Origin: Massilia sp. NR 4-1
Lineage (GTDB): Bacteria; Pseudomonadota; Gammaproteobacteria; Burkholderiales; Burkholderiaceae_D
Assembly: GCF_001191005.1 (NCBI RefSeq)
Contig: NZ_CP012201.1
Span: forward strand, 3,596,001-3,660,000
Length of the DNA: 64,000 nt
Direction: 5' to 3'
Made by a program: the position numbers and the translations under genes. Shown here in pieces: positions 7,262 through 14,434 of the stretch. The notes below the pieces were generated by a model that had not been told where the DNA came from, searched no databases, and was given only the letters and a program-made list of their open reading frames with translations. Positions within the stretch are counted from its first letter, which is position 1; each line of letters begins with the position of its first letter.

Positions 7262-10200
7262 ATGTTCGCCATCGCCGTTTTCGAAGCCCGCCAGCGCCTC
7301 AAGCTGCTCTCGACCTGGGTCTATTTCGCCCTGTTCCTGGCCCTGTCCATGCTGTGGATGGCCGCCGCCGGCGGCGTCTTCAAGGAAGCCCATGTGAGCT
7401 TCGGCGGACGCGCCCTGATCGACGCGCCGCGCTCCATCCTGCTCACCGCCAGCTTCCTCGGCTGCTTCGGCGTCATCGTCATCGCCGCCATGATGGGACG
7501 GGCGCTGCAGCAGGACTTCGAATACGAGATGCAGCACTTCTTCTTCAGCGCGCCGATCCGCAAGCACCAGTATATGTTCGGCCGCTTCTTCGGCGCCTGC
7601 GCCGTGCTGGCCGTGGTCTTCGCCAGCATCCTGCTCGGCACCTGGCTCGGCACCTTCCTGCCCGGCGTCGAGCCGGAGCGCCTGGCCGGCGCCGGCGCGC
7701 TGGCCTATCTGCGCCCCTACGCCCTGACCCTGCTGCCCAATATCTTCATCTTCGGCAGCCTGTTCTTCGTGCTGGCCGCGCTGACGCGGCGCATGCTGCC
7801 GGTGTATATCAGCAGCGTGGTGATGCTGGTGGGCTACCTGGTGGCGCCCGGCCTGGCGCGCGACCTCGACTACAAGACCCTGGCCGCGCTGATCGACCCC
7901 TTCGGCACCACGGCCGTGATCCACCTGACCGAATACTGGCCGGCAGCCGAACAGAATAGCCGCCTGGTGCCGCTGGACGGGGTGTACCTGCTGAACCGCC
8001 TGCTGTGGTCCTCCTTCGCCCTGGTGGTGCTGTTGCTGGGCTACTGGCGCTTCCACTTCGTCAGCAATGTCGAACATGGCGGCGCGCGCAGCGCCGCTGC
8101 CGAGCGCGCCGCCGACAGCGCCGGCGGCGGCAGCGGCCTGGCTGGCGCCGCCGCCGTGACGGCGTCGGGCATGGCATCCGGCCTGCCGCCTGGCGTGCCG
8201 GACGGCCTGGCGGCCGCTGGCGTGCTGGCGCGCGGTGCCGCGCTGCGCCTGCCGCCCGCGGCGCCGGACTACGCGCCGGGCCGCCTGCCCGGCCTGCTGC
8301 TGCGCATGACCTGGCTGAACCTGCGCGAAACGGTGAAGAATGTGTATTTCGCCGTCATCGTGCTGGCCGGCCTGCTGACCGTGGTGGCCGGCGCGCTCGA
8401 CCTGGGCGCCATCTATGGCACCAGCACCTATCCCGTCACCTACAAGGTGCTGGAGCTGGTGACGGGCGGCTTCGCCCTGTTCATGCTGGTGCTGACCACC
8501 TTCTATGCGGGCGAGCTGGTGTGGCGCGAGCGCGACCAGCGCGTGGCCCAGATGCTCGACGCGCTGCCGGTGCCGAGCTGGCTGCCGCTGCTGGCCAAGC
8601 TGGGCGCGCTGTACGGCGTGCAGATCCTGCTGCTGGCCGCGACCATGCTGTGCGGCATCGCCATCCAGCTGGCCAAGGGCTATTTCCATCTGCAGCTGGG
8701 CCTGTATTGCCAGTACCTGTTCCTGATCGAGCTGCCCACGTATATGCTGCTGGCCACGCTGGCCTTCGCCGTGCAGGTGCTGCTCAACCACAAGTACGCG
8801 GCCCATCTCGTGATGATCCTGTACTACGCGGCCAGCCTGACCTTGGGCGGCCTCGGCCTGGAACACCCGATGCTGCTGTACGCCACCACGCCCGAGCTGC
8901 TGTATTCGGACATGAACGGCTTCGGCCACTTCCTGGCGCGCCAGCGCTGGTACCAGTTGTACTGGTCGGGCGCGGCGCTGATGCTGCTGGTGCTGGCGCG
9001 CATCTTCTGGCCGCGCGGCGCCAACGACGAACGCAAGATGCGCCTGCAACTGGCGCGCCGCGCGCTGAGCGGGCCGGTGCTGGCCGGCTTCAGCGTGGGC
9101 CTGACCCTCTTCCTCTGCGCCGGCGCCGTGCTCTACTACAACCTGCACATCCTCAACGACTACAAATCCGAATACCGGCGCGATGCCGAACGCGCCGACT
9201 ACGAGCGCCGCTACCGCGCGCTGGCCGACGTGCCGCAGCCGCGCATCACCGACGTCAAGCTCGACATCGACATCGAGCCGGAGCGCCGCCGCCTGCTCGC
9301 CAAGGGCCGCTACGTGCTCGAAAACAAGAGCGCCGTGCCGATCAGCCTGCTCTACCTGCAGCAAGACCCGCAAGGCCAGCTGCGCGCGCTGCGCCTGCCC
9401 CAGCCCAGCCACCAGACCTTGCGGGACGAACGCCTCGGCTTCCACGCTTACCGCCTGTCGACGCCGCTGGCGCCGGGCGCCAGCCTGGCGCTCGAATTCG
9501 AAGTCGAGTACGCGCCGCGCGGCATCTTCGGCCTGGGCCAGGACACGCCCGTGCTGGGCAACGGCACCTTCTTCGACAATCGCTATCTGCCGCATATCGG
9601 CTACCAGCGCCACGCCGAGCTGCGCGACCCGCGCGACCGCAAGAAGCATGGCTTGCCCGTGCGCGCGCGCGCCCTGCCGCGCGACGATCCCAAGGGCCTG
9701 GCCGACAACTACCTGGGCAGCGACGCCGACTGGGTCGGCTTCGAAGCGACCCTGAGCACCAGCCCCGACCAGATCGCCATCGCGCCCGGCCAGCTGCTGC
9801 AGGAGTGGAGCAAGGGCGGCCGCCGCTACTTCCACTACCGCATGGACCAGCCCATCCTCAACTTCTATTCCTTCCAGTCGGCGCGCTACGCCGTGCGCCA
9901 CGACTGGTGGCAGGACGTGGGCATCGAAATCTATTACCAGCCCGGCCACGAGTTCAATCTCGACCGCATGAGCAAGGGCATCAAGGACGCGCTCGAGTAC
10001 TACAGCAAGCACTTCAGCCCCTACCAGCACAAGGTGCTGCGCATCGTCGAATTCCCGCGCTACCAGGACTTCGCGCAATCCTTCCCCAACACCATTCCGT
10101 ATTCGGAAGGCATCGGCTTCCTGGCGCGCGTCGACGACAAGAATCCCAAGGACATCGACTACCCGACCTATGTCACGGCGCACGAAGTGGCGCACCAGTG

Positions 10201-10954
10201 GTGGGCGCACCAGCTGGTGGGCGGCAATACGCGCGGCGCCACCGTGCTCAGCGAAACGCTGGCCGAGTATTCGGCGCTGATGGTGATGAAACAAGCCGTC
10301 GGCCCGGCGCGCATGCGTCGCTTCCTGGCCTACGACCTGCACAACTATCTGCATGGCCGCGCCATGGAGCGCGACCGCGAACTGCCGCTGGCCGACAATG
10401 AAGACCAGCCCTACATCCATTACCGCAAGGGCAGCCTGGCCATGTACCTGCTGCAGGATATGTTGGGCGAGGAGCAGGTCAACCGCGTGCTGGCCGGCCT
10501 GCTCAAGCAGCATGCCTTCCACGGCGCGCCCTACCCCAGCGTCAACGCCCTGGTCCAGGGCCTGCGCCGCATCGCGCCGCCCGAGCAGCAATACCTGATC
10601 GACGACCTGTTCGAGCACATCGTGCTGCACAATAACCGCGCCATCGCCGCCAGCGCGCGCAAGCTCAGCGACGGCCGCTACGAAGTGCGCATCAGCGCCC
10701 AGGCCGGCAAGGCGCGCGCCGACGACCAGGGCGCGGAAAAAGAGGTGGCGCTGCGCGACCTGATCGAGATCGGCGTCGACGACAAGGACGGCCGCAGCCT
10801 GCTGCGCGAACGCAAGCTGGTCACGGCCAAGCAGAATGAGTTCACGGTGATCGTCAACGGCCGCCCGGCGCGCGCCGGCATCGACCCGGACAACAAGCTG
10901 ATCGACCGCAATCCCGACGACAATATGGTCGCGGTCGACCTGCGCGCCCAGTAA
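7262..10954 (+). CDS. ABC permease fused to M1-family aminopeptidase
   Basis: A 1230-residue membrane protein. Residues 1-270 hold the first ABC-2 type membrane block. About 275-345 is a Gly/Ala-rich linker, 345-640 a second membrane block, and 660-1230 a large domain with the fold pattern of M1 (aminopeptidase N) metallopeptidases. The zinc site is HEVAHQWW at residues 974-981 (His974, Glu975, His978). The third ligand is probably Glu998 in LSETLAEY, 19 residues on rather than the canonical 18. ATG 7262 follows the ATPase stop by 7 bases. The substrate GxMEN-type loop is not obvious; the nearest upstream motif is EGIGFL. The fusion suggests that a translocated substrate is trimmed, or that the peptidase domain is a sensor. 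The stop is 3 bases from the convergent GNAT gene. Confidence 0.88.
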   Translation: MFAIAVFEARQRLKLLSTWVYFALFLALSMLWMAAAGGVFKEAHVSFGGRALIDAPRSILLTASFLGCFGVIVIAAMMGRALQQDFEYEMQHFFFSAPIRKHQYMFGRFFGACAVLAVVFASILLGTWLGTFLPGVEPERLAGAGALAYLRPYALTLLPNIFIFGSLFFVLAALTRRMLPVYISSVVMLVGYLVAPGLARDLDYKTLAALIDPFGTTAVIHLTEYWPAAEQNSRLVPLDGVYLLNRLLWSSFALVVLLLGYWRFHFVSNVEHGGARSAAAERAADSAGGGSGLAGAAAVTASGMASGLPPGVPDGLAAAGVLARGAALRLPPAAPDYAPGRLPGLLLRMTWLNLRETVKNVYFAVIVLAGLLTVVAGALDLGAIYGTSTYPVTYKVLELVTGGFALFMLVLTTFYAGELVWRERDQRVAQMLDALPVPSWLPLLAKLGALYGVQILLLAATMLCGIAIQLAKGYFHLQLGLYCQYLFLIELPTYMLLATLAFAVQVLLNHKYAAHLVMILYYAASLTLGGLGLEHPMLLYATTPELLYSDMNGFGHFLARQRWYQLYWSGAALMLLVLARIFWPRGANDERKMRLQLARRALSGPVLAGFSVGLTLFLCAGAVLYYNLHILNDYKSEYRRDAERADYERRYRALADVPQPRITDVKLDIDIEPERRRLLAKGRYVLENKSAVPISLLYLQQDPQGQLRALRLPQPSHQTLRDERLGFHAYRLSTPLAPGASLALEFEVEYAPRGIFGLGQDTPVLGNGTFFDNRYLPHIGYQRHAELRDPRDRKKHGLPVRARALPRDDPKGLADNYLGSDADWVGFEATLSTSPDQIAIAPGQLLQEWSKGGRRYFHYRMDQPILNFYSFQSARYAVRHDWWQDVGIEIYYQPGHEFNLDRMSKGIKDALEYYSKHFSPYQHKVLRIVEFPRYQDFAQSFPNTIPYSEGIGFLARVDDKNPKDIDYPTYVTAHEVAHQWWAHQLVGGNTRGATVLSETLAEYSALMVMKQAVGPARMRRFLAYDLHNYLHGRAMERDRELPLADNEDQPYIHYRKGSLAMYLLQDMLGEEQVNRVLAGLLKQHAFHGAPYPSVNALVQGLRRIAPPEQQYLIDDLFEHIVLHNNRAIAASARKLSDGRYEVRISAQAGKARADDQGAEKEVALRDLIEIGVDDKDGRSLLRERKLVTAKQNEFTVIVNGRPARAGIDPDNKLIDRNPDDNMVAVDLRAQ

Positions 10955-10957
10955 GGC

Positions 10958-11428
10958 TTACGCCTTGTCCATGTACACGCAATCGAGCACGATGCCGGAC
11001 GGATGGGCATACTGCGCGTCGCGCCGGCGCACATAGCCAGCCGCCTGGTAGAACGCCACGGCGTTCAGCGCCGCGTACAGGAACAGCGGGCGCGCCAGCG
11101 CCAGGGCGTCCGCCAGCGCTTCCAGCTCGGCCAGCAGGCGCCGGCCCACGCCGCGCCCACCCTGCGCCGGATCGACAAAGACCGCATCGACTTCGCCGCT
11201 GGCCGTATCGAGAATGGCATAGCCCAGCAAGGCATCGCCCTCGCGCGCCAGCCGGCCGCCGCCCTGGGCCAGCAGCCGCGCATAGCTGTCCGGCGCTGGC
11301 GCGCCCGACCAGGATTCGATGACGTCCGGCGCGTAATGGCTGGCACAGGAAGTGCGCACGGCGCGCGTGCGCAGCGCCCACATGGCGGGAATGTCGGCGG
11401 CGCTGGCGGAATGCAAGGTGATCGTCAT
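10958..11428 (-). CDS. GNAT family N-acetyltransferase
   Basis: 156-residue acetyl-CoA-dependent N-acetyltransferase of unknown acceptor. The acetyl-CoA pyrophosphate loop is visible as GGRGVGRRLL (Q/RxxGxG/A type), preceded by the strand VDAVFVDP. The C-terminal motif B region reads LNAVAFYQAAGY, a classic GNAT signature (N-x-x-A-x-x-F-Y-x-x-x-G-Y). Length is normal. It is transcribed on the same strand as the LysR gene upstream (11561) and convergent with the ABC-M1 gene, with no room for a separate terminator. Confidence 0.88.
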   Translation of the reverse strand: MTITLHSASAADIPAMWALRTRAVRTSCASHYAPDVIESWSGAPAPDSYARLLAQGGGRLAREGDALLGYAILDTASGEVDAVFVDPAQGGRGVGRRLLAELEALADALALARPLFLYAALNAVAFYQAAGYVRRRDAQYAHPSGIVLDCVYMDKA

Positions 11429-11560
11429 GCGCCCAGTCTGCCATAAACGCGCCGGCCGTGCAGAGGCAGCCAGCGGCGGCCGACCGGCCCCGCCATGCTG
11501 CCGCCCGGACGGCCGGCGTTGTGCGCACGGGCATGGCGCAGCCGAGCTGCGGCCGCGCCG

Positions 11561-12517
11561 CTACGCCGCGGCGGCGGCGGCCAGCTGCTGCACCAGGCTC
11601 TGCTGCCAGGTGGCGGCGTGCTTGTGCTTCCACACCAGGTACACGCTTTCCTCGCAATGGAAGGGGCAGTCGTTGACGCGGATGCGGCGCAAGTCCGGAT
11701 CGGCCAGCGCGAACTCGGGCAGATAGGCCAGCGCCTGGCCCGACTTCACCAGGGCCAGCAATAGTTGCAGGTCGTCGGCCCAGTAGCGGATGCGGCGCGG
11801 CAGCTGGTCGTCGCGCCAGCCATCCGAGCGCGAACCGCGCCGCGCGCCGCAGAACGGCGACTGCGAGGGGCAGACGAAATCATGGGCCAGCACGCGCGCG
11901 CTGCCCGCTTCCAGCACGGCGCCGCCGCCTTGCTCGTGCGCGCCGCCGGCCGCCGCCCGCTCCGCGTCCAGTTCACGCACCAGGGTGTGGCTGCGGCCCG
12001 CCACCAGGCGCAGGGTCAGCGTGCCGAGCGGCGTCGCCTCCCACTCCTCCGACCAGTGCTCGCCGCGCCCCTGGATCACCTCGCCCGTCACCAGGGCCAT
12101 GCCGATCTCGCCGCGCTGCAGCGCCGCCAGTGCCTCGTCCTCATACAGGGCGTGCATGCGCAGGCTCGCCTCGGGCCAGGCTTGCAGCGCGCCCGCCAGC
12201 GCCGCGCCATGCCGCCACAGCAGGATGGCCGGGCCGCCGACGCGGCAATCGATGCTGGCGCGCTCGCCCTGCAGATCGCAGCGCGCCTGGTCGGCCAGCG
12301 CCAGCAGGGTCTGGGCGCGCTGCACCAGCATGCGCCCGCTGCTGTTCAAGGCCAGTTGGCGCGCGCTGCGGTCGAACAGCACCGTCCCCATCTGGTCTTC
12401 CAGCCGCTTCAAGGCCTTGGACACGGCCGAAGTGGTCAGATGCATTTCCAGCGCCGCCGCCCCCAGCGAGGGCTGCTGCGCCGCGCTCAGAAAGATACGC
12501 AGGTCGGACAGGTTCAT
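11561..12517 (-). CDS. LysR-family transcriptional regulator
   Basis: 318-residue DNA-binding regulator. The N-terminal winged helix-turn-helix spans about residues 1-60 (SLGAAALEMHLTTSAVSKALKRLE), followed by the linker helix and a periplasmic-binding-protein-like effector domain. A low-conservation Ala/Gly-rich insertion occurs around residues 190-210 (AAAGGAHEQGG). The gene is divergent from the secreted hypothetical at 12613, with only about 95 bases between starts, the usual geometry for a LysR regulator and its target; the target assignment is inference. Effector unknown. Confidence 0.92.
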   Translation of the reverse strand: MNLSDLRIFLSAAQQPSLGAAALEMHLTTSAVSKALKRLEDQMGTVLFDRSARQLALNSSGRMLVQRAQTLLALADQARCDLQGERASIDCRVGGPAILLWRHGAALAGALQAWPEASLRMHALYEDEALAALQRGEIGMALVTGEVIQGRGEHWSEEWEATPLGTLTLRLVAGRSHTLVRELDAERAAAGGAHEQGGGAVLEAGSARVLAHDFVCPSQSPFCGARRGSRSDGWRDDQLPRRIRYWADDLQLLLALVKSGQALAYLPEFALADPDLRRIRVNDCPFHCEESVYLVWKHKHAATWQQSLVQQLAAAAAA

Positions 12518-12612
12518 CGTTTCCCGTTTGGATACAGTGATTGAAATTAAATTGATTTACGCGACAGCAAGCGCAGCATACCATGTGCCCTATACGTAAA
12601 ACCCTTAGAAGC

Positions 12613-13302
12613 ATGATGCAAGTGATACGCCGGCGCCTGGGCGCCATCCTGATCGGCTGGCTGCTGGCCGCCACGGCATGGGCCGCCCCGTCCACCTTCG
12701 GCACCCATGGCATGGCCCTGTTCGGCAACCACGAAGGCTTGTACGCCTCGCACCTGCCGATGTTCCACGGCCCGCACGACTACCAGCTCATCATCCAGTT
12801 CCACGTCGCCGACGCCGGCCTCGACGCCACCCTGCGCAACCGCCTGGAAGGCAAGCCCATGCTGTGGACCATCGATCCCGAGAAGTTCGAGCTGGACCGC
12901 CTGGCCCCGAATTCGCCGACGCCGCTGCGCCACTTCAAGGCCGACCTCGTGCTCGGCCACTTCGAGCATGACGGCAAGGTCCAGTACAGCGACGTCACCC
13001 TGGTGGTCGACAAGGTGCTGATGTACCGCCAGCTCTCGCCGGCCGTGCGCGTCAACCCGGTGGCCAGCTATGTGCGCATCGGCGAAGGGCGGCAGCGCTT
13101 CCTGGTCAAGGAAATCGACAGCCGCCCCGACTTCGACCACATCGTGGCCTACCGCAGCGACAGCGAAGCGCGCCCCGTGCGCGTCAACATCGCCAAGCCC
13201 CATCTGGGCGAACCCAGCCCCGCCGCCCTCGCCACCGCCCTCGGCCTGCCGCGCAAAGCCATCCTCGGCACCGTCTACTACTACACCGACGACCTGCGCT
13301 AA
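12613..13302 (+). CDS. Secreted hypothetical protein
   Basis: About 229 residues. Two adjacent ATG codons at 12613 and 12616 precede a clear signal peptide (arginine-rich start, hydrophobic AILIGWLLAATAWA, cleavage after AWA); an in-frame ATG at 12583 would add ten residues before it. The mature part begins with FGTHGMALFGNHEGLY and has a mixed beta-rich pattern. No cysteines or metal motifs stand out. Not assigned to a family. Divergent from the LysR gene and possibly controlled by it. Confidence 0.75.
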   Translation: MMQVIRRRLGAILIGWLLAATAWAAPSTFGTHGMALFGNHEGLYASHLPMFHGPHDYQLIIQFHVADAGLDATLRNRLEGKPMLWTIDPEKFELDRLAPNSPTPLRHFKADLVLGHFEHDGKVQYSDVTLVVDKVLMYRQLSPAVRVNPVASYVRIGEGRQRFLVKEIDSRPDFDHIVAYRSDSEARPVRVNIAKPHLGEPSPAALATALGLPRKAILGTVYYYTDDLR

Positions 13303-13391
13303 AGCCTTCCCGCCCGGCCCAGATCAACACCTGCCGGCGCGGCCAGCAAAGGCACGCTGGCGCACGACGAAGTCGAGCGGCGTGGGCAGAC

Positions 13392-13569
13392 ATGGCTGGA
13401 AAAACTGTAGTCAGATTTCTTGAGGAATTTGACGCACGTCTTGGTTCGGACGTTACTCGCTTTTCCAACCCGCTGGGGGAGCGAATCTGATAAGGCGCTG
13501 GCCAGCACAATTGAACCGATACCTGAATATCATCCTGCCTCGATTGTTTTGGCTGGATCAACGTTTTAA
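13392..13569 (+). pseudogene. Frameshifted small ORF in a lower-GC patch
   Basis: An ATG at 13392 opens 32 codons ending at a TGA just after a run of five G (13476-13480). Removing one G from that run would join the frame to a second open stretch ending with TAA at 13569. The composite product of about 60 residues would run from MAGKTVVRFLEEFDARLG through to IEPIPEYHPASIVLAGSTF, which looks more natural than either piece. It could be a decayed gene, the tail of a toxin-like protein or a sequencing slip. The GC drop starts here and continues to about 14.4 kb. Confidence 0.35.
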
Positions 13570-13596
13570 GTAGCCGCCGGAAAGAAGCCAACTCTT

Positions 13597-13923
13597 ATGC
13601 TCCAACCATCTACCCTCTTCGATAATCCAAGTGAATGGACAGTGATCCGCTATTGCGTTGATATCTCGCCAGAAACCTCTCTGGCGATTTCGATAGCGAT
13701 CACGCTTCAACATCAGACAGGAGAAGAGCGTACGCTGGTTTTTGATGAGCCTAGATTCTCCGACTTCGGCCCTTTCCAAGTGCCGCAAATTCAGCACATT
13801 CAAATTAGGGATACTTCGGATAAAGGCTGGGAGCAATCGGTGAAGCTGGAGATCTGCGAACTTTTCGAGGATGAAGCTACTTTGTTTTGGGCGTCGTCCG
13901 TCCAAGTCAATACCCGCCAGTAG
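13597..13923 (+). CDS. Small orphan hypothetical protein
   Basis: 108 residues, acidic, without signal peptide or membrane segment. It alternates strands and a few helices (for example HIQIRDTSDKGWEQSVKLEI). Codon use is clearly AT-richer than the flanking core genes. It starts 27 bases after the frameshifted ORF, in the same direction, which is reminiscent of the immunity half of a toxin-immunity remnant, but no family is recognised. An opposite-strand frame of similar length also exists; this strand is preferred for its more protein-like composition. Confidence 0.5.
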   Translation: MLQPSTLFDNPSEWTVIRYCVDISPETSLAISIAITLQHQTGEERTLVFDEPRFSDFGPFQVPQIQHIQIRDTSDKGWEQSVKLEICELFEDEATLFWASSVQVNTRQ

Positions 13924-13937
13924 AAAATTCGAGACCG

Positions 13938-14363
13938 CTATGGAGCACGCTGTTCAAATCCGGCAAAATACTTCCGAACACCATCGACATGTTCGATGCG
14001 TATGCCACTTCCGTTAGCAGCCATTGTCACAACGCGGCATGAGCGGCGGTCGCCAGCATTGATGCTGTAGTCAAAGGCAATGCTCCATCCAGCCATCTCA
14101 CCCTTGCGTTCATATTTTGCGCCGATAGCAGTTGGCAACAGCATCTTATGTCGCTGCGCCAAGCGCTCTTTGCGTGAACTGGTCCACTCGAGGCTTTCGT
14201 TGTCGAGCACCGGTTTGATCCGCGATTCGGGCAAGTCGGTATAACCGTTTTCCGCGACAAACTTCTCGGCAAGCTTTACTGCAGCTTCCATATTCAATTT
14301 CTCAGCAGCGGCAGCGGATAGGGATATCGCTGCGATGAACAAACCTATAATCAGATTCCGCAT
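13938..14363 (-). CDS. Small secreted hypothetical protein
   Basis: 141 residues with ATG 14363 preceded by AGGAG. It begins with a textbook signal peptide (MRNLIIGLFIAAISLSAAAA). The mature protein starts with helix-forming AVKLAEKFVAENGYTDLPE and ends in a strand-rich segment (SCRVVTMAANGSGIRIEHV). Only one cysteine remains after processing. Base composition is lower in GC than the neighbours, and the gene faces away from topB's terminator. I recognise no function. It may be periplasmic. Confidence 0.7.
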   Translation of the reverse strand: MRNLIIGLFIAAISLSAAAAEKLNMEAAVKLAEKFVAENGYTDLPESRIKPVLDNESLEWTSSRKERLAQRHKMLLPTAIGAKYERKGEMAGWSIAFDYSINAGDRRSCRVVTMAANGSGIRIEHVDGVRKYFAGFEQRAP

Positions 14364-14389
14364 TGATGAAGCTCCTGATCTAGATAAAC

Positions 14390-14415
14390 AAACGGGACCG
14401 CGAAGGTCCCGTTTT
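14390..14415 (-). terminator. Intrinsic terminator of topB
   Basis: ACGGGACC (14392-14399) pairs with GGTCCCGT (14405-14412) around a 5-base loop. On the minus strand the hairpin is followed by a T-rich stretch, and on the plus strand by GTTTTGC. It lies 20 bases beyond the topB stop. Confidence 0.75.
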
Positions 14416-14434
14416 GCTTGCTGCCGCAATGCTA

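Noticed and set aside
7031..10630. Very long minus-strand open frames (about 1200 residues opposite the ABC-M1 gene; similar ones opposite metH, topB and ntrY)
   Set aside because: They mirror strong plus- or minus-strand genes with recognised domains. Their products are His/Gln/Gly/Ala-rich with no motifs, as expected from GC-rich codon bias on the opposite strand.
13558..13905. Minus-strand ORF of 115 residues opposite the orphan gene at 13597
   Set aside because: Arg/Leu-rich composition with no motif, and it overlaps a more natural plus-strand frame. Not excluded, only less likely.
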